This document shows positions 1 through 7,327 of a stretch of DNA of 64,000 nt, piece by piece. The position numbers were made by a program, and so were the translations under genes. The notes beneath the pieces were generated by a model that was not told the origin of the DNA, searched no databases, and saw nothing but the letters and a program-made list of their open reading frames with translations. Positions within the stretch are counted from its first letter, which is position 1. Every line of letters begins with the position of its first letter. This stretch comes from Oceanicaulis sp. (GTDB lineage Bacteria; Pseudomonadota; Alphaproteobacteria; Caulobacterales; Maricaulaceae), in NCBI GenBank assembly GCA_040112665.1, contig CP157796.1, positions 1,552,813 through 1,616,812 on the forward strand. Reading direction: 5' to 3'.

Positions 1-27
1 GGACACCGTGACTTAAGGAGGCCCCGA

Positions 28-1011
28 TTGAGTGTCAATCAAGCCAGCCTGCTCGTCTTCGCCGCGCTTGCGGCGCTGGGCCTGTCCGCCTGCAACCCGC
101 CGTCCGATCCGCAGACCGGCGCGCCGGCGCCGTCCGCCCGCGACGGGCTGCGCTTCATGGAGCGCGGCGCCGGTGAGGGCCGCGTGGCCGCGCGGGTCGG
201 CGACACCGTCATCACCGTCGCGGACGTGCGGCGCGAAGCCGCGGTGCGCGAACTGGTCGAGGACCCTGACGCGCTGACGCCCGAAGACGCGGCCTTCCGC
301 GAGGCGCTGGAGGAACTGATCGATCAGCGCCTGCTCGCGCTTGAAGCCGTCCGGCGCGGGGTTCAGAACGATCCCGAAGCGCGCCGCAGGCTCGCCGCGG
401 CCGAGGAGCGCATTCTCGGCAACGTGCTGGTCGAGCAGGCCGTTTCCGACGCGGTGACCGAAGAGGCGATCGCGCGGGTCTATGAAGAACAGTCCCGGCT
501 CGCCCCGCCTGCGGAAGAGCTGCGCGCGCGGCATATCCTGGTCGATACGCGCGAGGAGGCCGACGAGGTGGCCCGCCTGATTGCAGAAGGTGCGGATTTC
601 GCCACGCTCGCCGCCTCCATCAGCCAGGACCCGGCGACCCGGTTCGAGGGCGGCGATCTGGGATATTTCACCCGCGAGGGCATCCTGCCGGCGTTCGCGC
701 GGGTCGCCTTCGCCACGCCCGAGGGCGGGGTGAGCGCGCCGTTCCAGACCGAGAACGGCTGGCATGTCCTCACCGTCGTGGACCGCCGCACCCAGGCCCG
801 GCCCGAACTGGACCGGATGCGGCCCAATATCGTGCGCTTCCTGACCCTGCAGGGGATCGACACGCTTCTGGGCCGGATCCGCGAGACCTATCCGGTCACG
901 ATCGTGGCCGGTTCGGTCCCCGCAGGGCTGCGTGCGCCCGAGCCCGCCGAGGGTGCGGACGAGCCCGAAACCGCCCCCGAGGACGCCCCCGGCGGCGCGC
1001 CGGGCCGTTAG
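28..1011 (+). CDS. Parvulin-type peptidylprolyl isomerase, lipoprotein
   Basis: Predicted peptidyl-prolyl cis-trans isomerase assisting folding of exported proteins in the periplasm. The protein (327 aa) opens with a hydrophobic segment ending in the lipobox LSAC, so Cys22 is probably acylated. A SurA-like helical region (residues about 50-160) precedes one PpiC/rotamase domain (about 164-252) with the family patterns RHILVDTREEAD and GGDLGYFTREG. The acidic, proline-rich C-terminus looks disordered. The start is TTG at 28, supported by AAGGAG at 15-20 with 7-nt spacing. In many alphaproteobacteria this gene sits between secA and argJ; here mutT follows directly and no argJ lies between, which fits the alternative arginine route at 17.5 kb. 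Confidence 0.88.
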   Translation: MSVNQASLLVFAALAALGLSACNPPSDPQTGAPAPSARDGLRFMERGAGEGRVAARVGDTVITVADVRREAAVRELVEDPDALTPEDAAFREALEELIDQRLLALEAVRRGVQNDPEARRRLAAAEERILGNVLVEQAVSDAVTEEAIARVYEEQSRLAPPAEELRARHILVDTREEADEVARLIAEGADFATLAASISQDPATRFEGGDLGYFTREGILPAFARVAFATPEGGVSAPFQTENGWHVLTVVDRRTQARPELDRMRPNIVRFLTLQGIDTLLGRIRETYPVTIVAGSVPAGLRAPEPAEGADEPETAPEDAPGGAPGR

Positions 1012-1060
1012 ACTCTCGTAAACCCTGATCGCCGGTTCGCCTTCGGCGGGAGCGCTTTTC

Positions 1061-1492
1061 ATGGCAGTGTCAAAACAGCGCCTTCTTCTCGTCGCGGCGT
1101 GCGCCCTGGTCGACACTGACGGCCGGGTACTGATCGCGCAGCGGCCCGAAGGCAAGCCGCAAGCGGGGCTCTGGGAGTTTCCAGGCGGCAAGGTCGAGGC
1201 GGGAGAGAGCCCTGAACAGGCCGTGATCCGCGAGCTGCGTGAGGAACTGGGAGTCGAACCGTGCGAACAATGCTTGCAGCCTTTCGCCTTCGCCTCCCAT
1301 CCGTTCGCGGACGGCCGTCACCTGCTGATGCCGCTTTTCGTCTGCCGGCGCTGGGACGGCTTCGTCGATCCCAGGGAAGGCCAGCAGATCGCCTGGCTGA
1401 GACCGGAACGCCTCAGCGACAAGCCGCTGGTCCCCGCCGATCTGCCGCTGGCCGCCGAGCTGCGCGACCGGCTGGTGGGCGCGCGGGTCTGA
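1061..1492 (+). CDS. mutT: MutT-type NUDIX hydrolase (8-oxo-dGTP diphosphatase)
   Basis: Predicted to sanitise the nucleotide pool by hydrolysing 8-oxo-(d)GTP to the monophosphate. The 143-aa protein is a single NUDIX domain. The complete NUDIX box GX5EX7REUXEEXGU is visible at residues 42-64 (GGKVEAGES, then RELREELGV). A WEFPGGK segment precedes it, as in classical MutT proteins. GGGAG at 1048-1052 lies 8 nt before the ATG. The TGA stop (1490-1492) overlaps the presumed CTG start of the pilin gene that follows, so the two may be translationally coupled. Confidence 0.93.
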   Translation: MAVSKQRLLLVAACALVDTDGRVLIAQRPEGKPQAGLWEFPGGKVEAGESPEQAVIRELREELGVEPCEQCLQPFAFASHPFADGRHLLMPLFVCRRWDGFVDPREGQQIAWLRPERLSDKPLVPADLPLAAELRDRLVGARV

Positions 1493-1662
1493 ACAGCTTT
1501 CTCGCCGACGAGCGCGGCGCCACGGCGATCGAATACGGTCTGGTCGCGGCCCTCATCACGCTGGTGATCATCAGCGGGATTACGGCGCTGGGCGGGGGCG
1601 CGGACGGCATGTGGAGCAATAATTCCGACCGCATCAACGCCGCCTTCCAATCCTCGCCCTAG
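1489..1662 (+). CDS. Orphan Flp-family type IVb pilin, probable CTG start
   Basis: Flp/TadF-type prepilin of 57 aa, the subunit class assembled by Tad secretion systems. A ten-residue polar leader ending ADERG is followed by the prepilin-peptidase signature G|ATAIEY and a hydrophobic helix (YGLVAALITLVIISG), closely resembling PilA at 38.8 kb. There is no ATG, GTG or TTG in frame within about 100 nt upstream; the only suitable codon is CTG at 1489, which overlaps the mutT stop as CTGA. A weak GGTGGG lies at 1474-1479. The encoded leader has the right length for an Flp prepilin, which supports this start. It lies 37 kb from the Tad locus. It could be a minor pilin, or a fading copy if CTG is not used. 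Confidence 0.72.
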   Translation: MNSFLADERGATAIEYGLVAALITLVIISGITALGGGADGMWSNNSDRINAAFQSSP

Positions 1663-1763
1663 GCGCCGGACGCGCCGGAGCGCACACTGTCTTTCGGCAT
1701 CCTGTCGAAACCGGCGCGTCTGGCGCGTCGTGTCTCGTGTGAGGACGCACGGGAGGCGAGACC

Positions 1764-2231
1764 ATGATCACCGTTTTTGCCGCATTGCTGGGCGCAGCCG
1801 CGCTTCAGGCCGCGCCCGTCGAGGCGCAGCCGGACCGCATCGAAGCGGGCTGGCTGGAAGGGTGCTGGGAGGGTCGCGGCTTCGGCCTGCCGGCCACCGA
1901 ATGCTGGATGAGCGCGCCGTCGGGCCGGATGACCGGCATGTTCCAGTTGCTCGAAGAGGACGGCGGCCAGCGCTTTTCCGAGATCCTGATCATCGACACG
2001 TTCGAGGACGGGCCCGCCCTGCGCCTGAAGCATTTCGACGCCGAGCTGAAAGGCTGGGAGGAGAAGGACGAGTTTCTGAGCTTCCCCTTCGTCGAGCAGT
2101 CCGAAAACCGGCTCGTCTTCCGCGGCCTCGAATTCCGGCTCGAAGCCGAGGACCGACTGGTCATCGATCTCAGCATGCGCCGCGGCGGCGAACCGCACGT
2201 CGAACGCTTTGAGTTCGTCCGGGCGCGCTAG
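1764..2231 (+). CDS. Small exported protein, DUF6265-like
   Basis: Protein of 155 aa with a short hydrophobic N-terminus (residues 1-21, cleavage plausible after VEA), so probably periplasmic. The body, with GWLEGCWEGRG, ECWMSAPSG and GMFQL spaced along a beta-rich sequence, resembles the DUF6265 family, whose function is unknown. GGGAGG at 1751-1756, 7 nt before the ATG, supports the start. It is convergent with the methyltransferase gene; the two share the palindromic stop tetranucleotide CTAG at 2228-2231. The family assignment is by pattern only. Confidence 0.75.
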   Translation: MITVFAALLGAAALQAAPVEAQPDRIEAGWLEGCWEGRGFGLPATECWMSAPSGRMTGMFQLLEEDGGQRFSEILIIDTFEDGPALRLKHFDAELKGWEEKDEFLSFPFVEQSENRLVFRGLEFRLEAEDRLVIDLSMRRGGEPHVERFEFVRAR

Positions 2232-3184
2232 CCGCCCGCGGTGTCGCCTGCGCCGTGCTCGCGGGTCCCCAGCGCGTCCGCAAGCCTGTGCGTCGCCGAG
2301 CCCGGCCGTTTGGGCCTGGGCTGATCGGGATGGGGCGCCCAGCCGGCGAAATGGATGATCTCGAAGCTCGCCGGGACCTTGCCGTCGTCTTCGGCGAAGG
2401 CGTGGGCGTAGGCCTCGGCGGTCTTCACGAACAGCGCTTTCGTGCCCGGCGTGCGGGGCCGGTCGGATAGCGCGCTGGTTTCGCCCATTTTCCGTAGGTC
2501 GCGCATCAGAACGAAGGAATTGCCGTAGCGCGCGGTGACCCGGTCGACATCGCCGACCGGCATGGCGAACCCGGCCCGGCTCAGAAGCCCGGCCATGTCG
2601 ATCGTATCGGCGAAGGGCGAGACGCGGGGCGCGGGTTCGCGGCCCAGTTCGCTCTCTGCGGTCTTCATCGCCTGTCTCAGCTCGGTCAGGGTCGCGCCGC
2701 CGAAGATCGCGCCCGCGAAGAAGCCGTCGGCCTTCAGCGCGTAATTGATCTGGATGAGCGCGCCGACGAGATCGTTCGTCCAGTGAAGCGAAAGGCAGCT
2801 CAGCACCAGATCGACCGAGCCCTCGCGGACCGGCAGGAATTCCTCGTCTAGGGCGAGGGAAGGATGATCGCTCAGCGCCGCCATGGCGGGCGACAGATCG
2901 GCCTCGATCAGCGTGCCGATCTTCTTCGCCGCGCCGGGCCGGCCGGTCAGCGCCCGGCCCACCGCGCCGCCGCCGCCGATCACAAGGCAGGTGTCGAAAT
3001 CCCGGCTGATCGCCTCGACCCGGTCGAGAAGATCGTCCGCGACACGCGCATGAAGAAAGTCGTAGGATGAAAATTCCCCCGCTGCGCGATCGCGCCGCCG
3101 CCTCAACAGCGCGCGGTCGAACAGGCGCGGCGGGCCGTCTTCGGGAGGAGGGGCGGGCTTTGCGGAGATCAGGTTCAGCGCCAT
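2228..3184 (-). CDS. Class I SAM-dependent methyltransferase (NDUFAF5/BioC-like)
   Basis: Protein of 318 aa with a Rossmann-type methyltransferase domain. An N-terminal LFDRALLRRRRDRAA segment typical of the NDUFAF5-like alphaproteobacterial family comes first. The SAM motif I region is CLVIGGGGAVGRAL (about residues 66-79), a motif II acidic end is LIEADLSPAM, and motif IV is SVDLVLSCLSLHWTNDL. NDUFAF5 hydroxylates an arginine of a complex I subunit, but the bacterial relatives are largely uncharacterised, so no substrate is claimed. It is divergent from comF, a common alphaproteobacterial arrangement. No well-spaced Shine-Dalgarno precedes the ATG, so the exact start is a little uncertain. 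Confidence 0.85.
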   Translation of the reverse strand: MALNLISAKPAPPPEDGPPRLFDRALLRRRRDRAAGEFSSYDFLHARVADDLLDRVEAISRDFDTCLVIGGGGAVGRALTGRPGAAKKIGTLIEADLSPAMAALSDHPSLALDEEFLPVREGSVDLVLSCLSLHWTNDLVGALIQINYALKADGFFAGAIFGGATLTELRQAMKTAESELGREPAPRVSPFADTIDMAGLLSRAGFAMPVGDVDRVTARYGNSFVLMRDLRKMGETSALSDRPRTPGTKALFVKTAEAYAHAFAEDDGKVPASFEIIHFAGWAPHPDQPRPKRPGSATHRLADALGTREHGAGDTAGG

Positions 3185-3228
3185 GGCTCCGATATGGCCG
3201 GAGCGGGCTTGAAAGCAAAGCCCGTGCT

Positions 3229-3951
3229 GTGTTCGGCGTGTTCGCAGACCTCGTCTGGCCGCCGGTCTCGCCCATGTCGGGGCGGCCCGTTTCCGCGCCG
3301 GGCGAGCTCGACGCGGAAGACTGGACGAAGATCACCTTTCTTGACGCGCCCTGGTGCGCACGGTGCGGGGTCCCGTTCGATTATCCGAGCTTCGAGGGCG
3401 TGGACTGTCCCGCCTGCAGCGCGAAGCCGCCGCCCTGGGGCAGGGCGCGCGCGGCGATGGTCTATGACGAACATTCCCGCGGCCTGCCTCTGGCGCTCAA
3501 GCATGCGGGCCGCACAGACGGGCTCGCCGCCTTCGGGCGCTGGATGGCGCGGGCGGGCCGGGAGTTCCTGCCCGAAGCCGACGCGCTGGTGCCCGTACCG
3601 CTTCATCCCTCGCGGCTGAGGCAGCGGCGCTTCAACCAGTCGCTGCTCCTGGCCCGCGCCGTGTCGCGGGCGAGCGGGGTCGCGGTCGAGCCCCATGCGC
3701 TGGCGCGGGTTCGCAAGACCGGCACCCAGGGCGGGCTCAGCGCCAGGAGCCGGACGCGCAACGTCGCAGGGGCGTTCCGGGTCCGCGACCGGTCGAAGGT
3801 GGAGGGAAGGCGGCTCGTGATCATCGACGACGTGCACACCACCGGCGCGACGCTCGCAGCCTGCGCCCGCGCGCTTTCACGGGCCGGCGCCGCAGAGGTG
3901 AACGCGCTCACGCTGGCGCGCGTTGTGAAACCCGTCGATCCGACTAAATAA
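3229..3951 (+). CDS. comF: ComF family protein (phosphoribosyltransferase-like)
   Basis: ComF-type protein associated with DNA uptake and recombination; the enzymatic activity is undefined. Two CxxC pairs (WCARCGVPF and VDCPACSAK) form the presumed zinc finger. The C-terminal phosphoribosyltransferase fold carries the PRPP-binding loop LVIIDDVHTTGATL. The reading frame is open upstream to 3067, but that stretch overlaps the divergent methyltransferase gene and has no ComF character. I therefore place the start at GTG 3229 (240 aa, normal family length); GTG 3238 is an alternative. It heads a run of four genes, comF, glutaredoxin, amidase and DUF1178, that is widely conserved in alphaproteobacteria. 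A 7-bp inverted repeat TGCCGGG/CCCGGCA (3956-3980) lies just after its stop. Confidence 0.87.
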   Translation: MFGVFADLVWPPVSPMSGRPVSAPGELDAEDWTKITFLDAPWCARCGVPFDYPSFEGVDCPACSAKPPPWGRARAAMVYDEHSRGLPLALKHAGRTDGLAAFGRWMARAGREFLPEADALVPVPLHPSRLRQRRFNQSLLLARAVSRASGVAVEPHALARVRKTGTQGGLSARSRTRNVAGAFRVRDRSKVEGRRLVIIDDVHTTGATLAACARALSRAGAAEVNALTLARVVKPVDPTK

Positions 3952-4010
3952 TCGCTGCCGGGGCCGGGCGATTCCCGGCATGTTCGAAGGCAATGCAGGA
4001 GGCGCCGATC

Positions 4011-4274
4011 ATGGCCGCCGTCACCGTCTACACCCGCCCGCTCTGCCCTTACTGCGTGCGCGCGGTGTCGCTGCTCAAGCAGAAGGGCGTCGATTTCGAG
4101 GAGATCGACGCAGGGTTCGACGCCGAGAAGAAAAAGGAGATGGTCCAGCGGGCGAACGGCGCGCGGACCTTTCCGCAGATCTTCATCGGCGACACCCATG
4201 TGGGCGGCTGCGACGACATGATGGCGCTCGAACGCGCCGGAAAGCTCGACCCGCTTCTGAAAGGCGCGGCGTGA
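4011..4274 (+). CDS. grxC: Glutaredoxin 3
   Basis: Dithiol glutaredoxin of 87 aa that reduces disulfides with glutathione in the cytoplasm. The thioredoxin fold opens with VTVYTRPLCPYC containing the CPYC active site. TFPQIFIG, with its cis-proline, and the GGCDDMMALE glutathione-binding loop follow. An upstream in-frame ATG exists at 3993, but AGGAGG at 3997-4002 sits 8 nt before the ATG at 4011, and the protein then begins as normal GrxC does. The amidase gene begins 4 nt after its stop. Confidence 0.95.
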   Translation: MAAVTVYTRPLCPYCVRAVSLLKQKGVDFEEIDAGFDAEKKKEMVQRANGARTFPQIFIGDTHVGGCDDMMALERAGKLDPLLKGAA

Positions 4275-4278
4275 CCCG

Positions 4279-5094
4279 ATGAAGATCGCTCTGGTTCAGA
4301 TGCGCACCGGGATCGACCCGGCAAGGAATATCGACGACGCCGAAGCGCTGATCCGCGAGGCCGCCGCGAACGGCGCGCGGCTGATCGCTACGCCCGAGAC
4401 CACGCATCTGATGGAGCGCGACGGCGACAAGCTGTTCGATCTGCTCTGCCCGCCCGAGGAAGACCCTGCGCTGGTGCGCTTCTCCGACGTCGCCGAGAGC
4501 CTCGGGATCACGCTCGTCGTCGGATCGCTGGCGCTTCTGGGCGCCGACGGCCGGGCGGTGAACCGCCAGCACGTCTTCCGGCCGGACGGAAAGCTGCTGG
4601 CGACCTACGACAAGATCCACATGTTCGACGTGCGGATCGATTCCGGCGAGGTGTATTCCGAAAGCACGAACTACGCGCCCGGAAACCGCGCGGTGGTCGT
4701 CGATGCGGCGGGCACGAAGATCGGCCTGTCGATCTGCTACGACGTGCGCTTCGCTTATCTCTACCGCAAGCTCGCCCTCGCGGGGGCGACGATCCTGACC
4801 GTGCCGAGCGCCTTCACCAAGCCCACCGGCCGCGCCCATTGGGAGGTGCTGCTGCGCGCCCGCGCGATCGAAACGGGCAGCTTCGTGATCGCCCCGGCGC
4901 AGGGCGGGGTGCATGAGGACGGGCGCAAGACCTGGGGCCATTCCATGGTGATCGGGCCCTGGGGCGAGATCATCGCCCACAAGGACGACGACAAGCCCGG
5001 CCTGCTCTACGCCGAGATCGATCCGGTCGAGGCGGAGAAGGCGCGCGCCCGCATCCCCGCGCTCGCCGGCGGCCGCGAGGTTGAAGGGCCGTGA
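4279..5094 (+). CDS. Carbon-nitrogen hydrolase (nitrilase superfamily, Nit-like amidase)
   Basis: Nitrilase-superfamily amidase of 271 aa. The catalytic triad is visible: Glu40 (ATPETTHLM), Lys112 (YDKIHMFDV) and Cys153 (LSICYDVRF). The KIHMFDV and CYDVRF patterns match the Nit1/Nit2 group (deaminated-glutathione amidase or omega-amidase). The position directly downstream of glutaredoxin makes a role in glutathione metabolite repair attractive, but that is inference. It ends in a GTGA overlap with the DUF1178 gene, so the two are probably translationally coupled. Confidence 0.9.
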   Translation: MKIALVQMRTGIDPARNIDDAEALIREAAANGARLIATPETTHLMERDGDKLFDLLCPPEEDPALVRFSDVAESLGITLVVGSLALLGADGRAVNRQHVFRPDGKLLATYDKIHMFDVRIDSGEVYSESTNYAPGNRAVVVDAAGTKIGLSICYDVRFAYLYRKLALAGATILTVPSAFTKPTGRAHWEVLLRARAIETGSFVIAPAQGGVHEDGRKTWGHSMVIGPWGEIIAHKDDDKPGLLYAEIDPVEAEKARARIPALAGGREVEGP

Positions 5095-5537
5095 TCCGCT
5101 ACGCGCTGGTCTGCGAGGACGAACACAGGTTCGAGGCCTGGTTCTCCTCCTCGGAGGATTATGACCGCCAGGCCGAGCGCGGGCTCGTGGAGTGCCCGCA
5201 TTGCGGCTCGGTGCATGTCAGAAAGCAGATCATGGCGCCCGCCGTCTCCACCAGCCGCCGCAAGGAGGCCCGCCAGACCACGATGAGCGGGTCCGGAGAC
5301 GCGCCCGACTTCGCCGCCCTGGCCCGCAAGGTGCAGGCGCATATCCGCTCCAATTACGACTATGTCGGCGACAGCTTCGCCAAAGAGGCGCGGGCCATCC
5401 ATGACGGCGAGAAGCCCGAGCGGCTGATCTACGGCGAAACCACGCCTGAAGAGCGCGAGAAACTGAAGGAGGACGGCGTGCCGTGCGCGCCGCTGCCCGC
5501 CCCGTTCGCGCCGACGCCGCCGAAAAAGGCGCACTGA
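5091..5537 (+). CDS. DUF1178 family protein
   Basis: Protein of 148 aa of the DUF1178 family, conserved in alphaproteobacteria and of unknown function. The N-terminal MIRYALVCEDEHRFEAWF and the ECPHCGS knuckle with nearby basic residues are family hallmarks. One CxxC pair is seen; additional metal ligands would come from the N-terminal Cys and His. The GTG start (5091) overlaps the amidase stop as GTGA. The basic, proline-rich tail ends PPKKAH. The association with comF, grxC and nit is the usual genomic context. Confidence 0.9.
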   Translation: MIRYALVCEDEHRFEAWFSSSEDYDRQAERGLVECPHCGSVHVRKQIMAPAVSTSRRKEARQTTMSGSGDAPDFAALARKVQAHIRSNYDYVGDSFAKEARAIHDGEKPERLIYGETTPEEREKLKEDGVPCAPLPAPFAPTPPKKAH

Positions 5538-5556
5538 CGCGCCTTCATTTTTCTTG

Positions 5557-5614
5557 GTAAAGCCTCCTTGACATCGAAAGCGGCGCGTGGCTATTTAGGT
5601 AAAGCTCACTTTAC
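5557..5614 (+). promoter_or_regulatory. Promoter with two 16-bp inverted-repeat operators
   Basis: Two copies of an inverted repeat lie 42 bp apart, about four helical turns. The left copy is GTAAAGCCTCCTTGAC (5557-5572). The right copy is GTAAAGCTCACTTTAC (5599-5614), a perfect 6-bp palindrome with a 4-nt centre. A good housekeeping promoter sits between and within them: TTGACA at 5568-5573 and TATTTA at 5592-5597, with an 18-nt spacer. A repressor bound to either site would block polymerase. The nearest candidate is the XRE protein encoded by the third gene of the operon. The repeats and hexamers are seen; the regulator is inferred. Confidence 0.65.
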
Positions 5615-5639
5615 AAAGTTCGCCCTGAGGAGACCCGCC

Positions 5640-5888
5640 ATGCCGAAATCCATCTTCATTCGCCGCCTGCTCGTAGGGCTGGGGGCCGTCGTCTGCCTCG
5701 CCGCCTGGGCGGTGGTCGGCGCGTCGGTCCTGCTCGACTGGGAGCGCTCGACCTCCATCGTGGTCTTCGTCATCGCCCTGCTGGCCACCGAAGCGCTGTT
5801 CTGGCTGTGCGCGGGGCTGCTCGGCTGGAAGGTGTTCGAGAACCGCGCCGCGATCTGGCGGCGCCTGACCGGGCGGGGCGCAGCCTGA
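5640..5888 (+). CDS. Small two-helix membrane protein, first gene of the XRE operon
   Basis: Protein of 82 aa with two transmembrane segments (about residues 8-33 and 39-63) and a basic C-terminus (RRLTGRG). The N-terminus is positively charged (KSIFIRRLL). I recognise no named family. The start at 5640 is supported by GAGGAG a few bases upstream. It is the first of three overlapping genes (stop/start TGATG at 5886-5890), downstream of a promoter flanked by paired operators. Small membrane proteins cotranscribed with a short XRE regulator are a recurrent bacterial arrangement; no function is assigned. Confidence 0.75.
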   Translation: MPKSIFIRRLLVGLGAVVCLAAWAVVGASVLLDWERSTSIVVFVIALLATEALFWLCAGLLGWKVFENRAAIWRRLTGRGAA

Positions 5889-6298
5889 TGGGCCTCGAAT
5901 TCCTGCCCGAATGCGCCTCCGCGCCGCCCCGCGCGCGGCGGCGCTATTTCTTTCGCAGCACGCTCGCCGGCTTGGTGTTCGCCGCGTCGATCGTCGTCGG
6001 CTTTGCAGTGCTCGAACCGGGCATGGTGCGTCTGGCGGTGCTCGGGCTCGGGCTTCTGGCCGTCGCGGCCGGGTTTTACGAGTTTTACCGTCTGATGGCC
6101 GCCCTCGACGAGCTGCAGCGGCAGATCCACACGACCGCAATGTCCTTCGCCGGCGCCATCGTCATCGGGATCGCGACGGTCTGGTCGGTGCTGTCGGCGG
6201 CGCTGGACGGTCCTCAGGCTGAGGCGATCTTCGCCATTCCGGTCTGGGCGGCGGCGTATTACCTCTCGCTCTTCTTCGTCGCCCGCCGATTCGCATGA
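5888..6298 (+). CDS. Four-helix membrane protein, second gene of the XRE operon
   Basis: Protein of 136 aa with about four transmembrane segments (roughly 23-44, 48-68, 82-102 and 110-133), separated by a short amphipathic loop containing EFYRLMAALDELQRQIH. This loop and its position before an XRE gene recall small membrane proteins that accompany XRE regulators in other proteobacteria. No catalytic motif is visible. The ATG overlaps the previous stop (TGATG). Its own stop overlaps the next ATG (ATGA at 6295-6298), so production of all three proteins should be coupled. Confidence 0.75.
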   Translation: MGLEFLPECASAPPRARRRYFFRSTLAGLVFAASIVVGFAVLEPGMVRLAVLGLGLLAVAAGFYEFYRLMAALDELQRQIHTTAMSFAGAIVIGIATVWSVLSAALDGPQAEAIFAIPVWAAAYYLSLFFVARRFA

Positions 6299-6489
6299 AC
6301 AATCGTCTCAAGGAGTTGCGCGCCGAGCGCGGGTGGAGCCAGGCGGTTCTGGCCGAAAAGCTCGACGTGTCGCGCCAGACGGTGATCTCCATCGAGAACG
6401 GCAAGTACGATCCCTCGCTGCCGCTGGCCTTCAGGATCGCGCGCACCTTCGATCTCAGGATCGAGGAGATCTTCGACGACGAGGCGTGA
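6295..6489 (+). CDS. XRE/Cro-family regulator, single HTH domain
   Basis: Regulator of 64 aa consisting of one HTH_3 domain: LKELRAERGWSQAVLAEKLD and SRQTVISIENGKYDPSLPLA give the five-helix Cro/cI fold. There is no sensory domain. It starts with an ATGA overlap on the second membrane-protein gene. Proteins of this size bind short palindromes as dimers. The duplicated GTAAAG-N4-CTTTAC-like repeat over the operon promoter is the obvious candidate site, so autorepression relieved through the membrane partners is a reasonable hypothesis. Not a toxin-antitoxin pair as far as can be seen. Confidence 0.92.
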   Translation: MNNRLKELRAERGWSQAVLAEKLDVSRQTVISIENGKYDPSLPLAFRIARTFDLRIEEIFDDEA

Positions 6490-6529
6490 GACGCTTGCGT
6501 CCCGCCCTGTCCGCAGGCCAGATCGGGCG

Positions 6530-7222
6530 ATGGACGTTTCAGGACTTCGCCGCGCCAGCACGCACTTCGCCGAACTCAGCTTCTGTTCGGGCTTCGCGGC
6601 CTATCTCGATTTCAAGGATTGCGGGCTGAAGCCGCAGGCGAACGAGGCGGCGCAGGCGTTTGCGCGCATGCTCGCCGGAGCGCCGCTGGACGAGGCGATC
6701 GAAACCGTTCGCGCGCTCGACGCCGGGCGGCGCATGTTCGGCGATCCGCCCGGCTACATGCCCTATCCCGTCGCCATGGCGGCTGCGTCCGTCTGCAAAC
6801 GCTGGGAGGAGGCAGAACCCGGCAAGGCCGAGCCGCTGCTGCTGCGCGCAGCCTTTGAATGGAACCCCGACCTCGTCACCGAAGCGGTGCGCCGCGAGCC
6901 GGGCCATCAGGGTGCGCTCAAAAGCGAAATCCGCCGTCAGCTCGCCTGGATGAGCGACGCGTTTCATCACGCCCACGAAGGCGCGGTCCTCGCCGACAAG
7001 CCCGCGCTGCGGGAGGCGATCGCGGAGGCCCGCGCGCTCTGCGGCCGGGTCGAGGAGGCCGAGTTCGTCCAGGCGGCGCAGGCCAGGCTCGACGAGCTCG
7101 CCGCGCTGACCGACGGGCACGACGCCTGGGAGGCGCAAGGCCGGCCCGGCGACTTTCCCGCCTTCATGCAGGCGCGCGGGGTGCGGATCGACGCGGCGGC
7201 GACCTATTACTTCGCGCGCTGA
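6530..7222 (+). CDS. Uncharacterised soluble protein
   Basis: Predicted cytoplasmic protein of 230 aa with no signal peptide or membrane helix. It is alpha-helical, rich in Ala, Glu and Arg, with conserved-looking aromatic patches FCSGFAAYLDF and GDPPGYMPYPVAM. I do not recognise the family. It starts 40 nt after the XRE gene, on the same strand, and may belong to the same transcript. Codon use matches its neighbours, so there is no sign of recent transfer. Confidence 0.65.
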   Translation: MDVSGLRRASTHFAELSFCSGFAAYLDFKDCGLKPQANEAAQAFARMLAGAPLDEAIETVRALDAGRRMFGDPPGYMPYPVAMAAASVCKRWEEAEPGKAEPLLLRAAFEWNPDLVTEAVRREPGHQGALKSEIRRQLAWMSDAFHHAHEGAVLADKPALREAIAEARALCGRVEEAEFVQAAQARLDELAALTDGHDAWEAQGRPGDFPAFMQARGVRIDAAATYYFAR

Positions 7223-7327
7223 GGCGGGCTGCGGGACCCGGCCGCCCGCGCCCTGAGACGTTGACCCTCGCGCGCGCGGGTTCTACTTGGCGCCCTCAGG
7301 CCGCAACCGCTTTTGAAAGCCCCCGTC

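Noticed and set aside
1061-1662. A MutT-pilin fusion by ribosomal frameshifting
   Set aside because: The pilin is in the -1 frame, but no slippery heptamer is present at the junction and a pilin with a NUDIX domain before its leader could not be processed sensibly.
3067-3228. N-terminal extension of comF
   Set aside because: The extra 54 residues are Arg/Ala-rich, overlap the divergent methyltransferase gene and have no ComF similarity.
5640-6489. A toxin-antitoxin system based on the XRE gene
   Set aside because: The partners are multi-helix membrane proteins, longer than typical small toxins, and no RelE/HipA/HigB-type gene is present.
7261-7289. A lysK promoter with TTGACC and TACTTG
   Set aside because: Spacing is 17 nt but the -10 matches the consensus poorly, so it is not listed.
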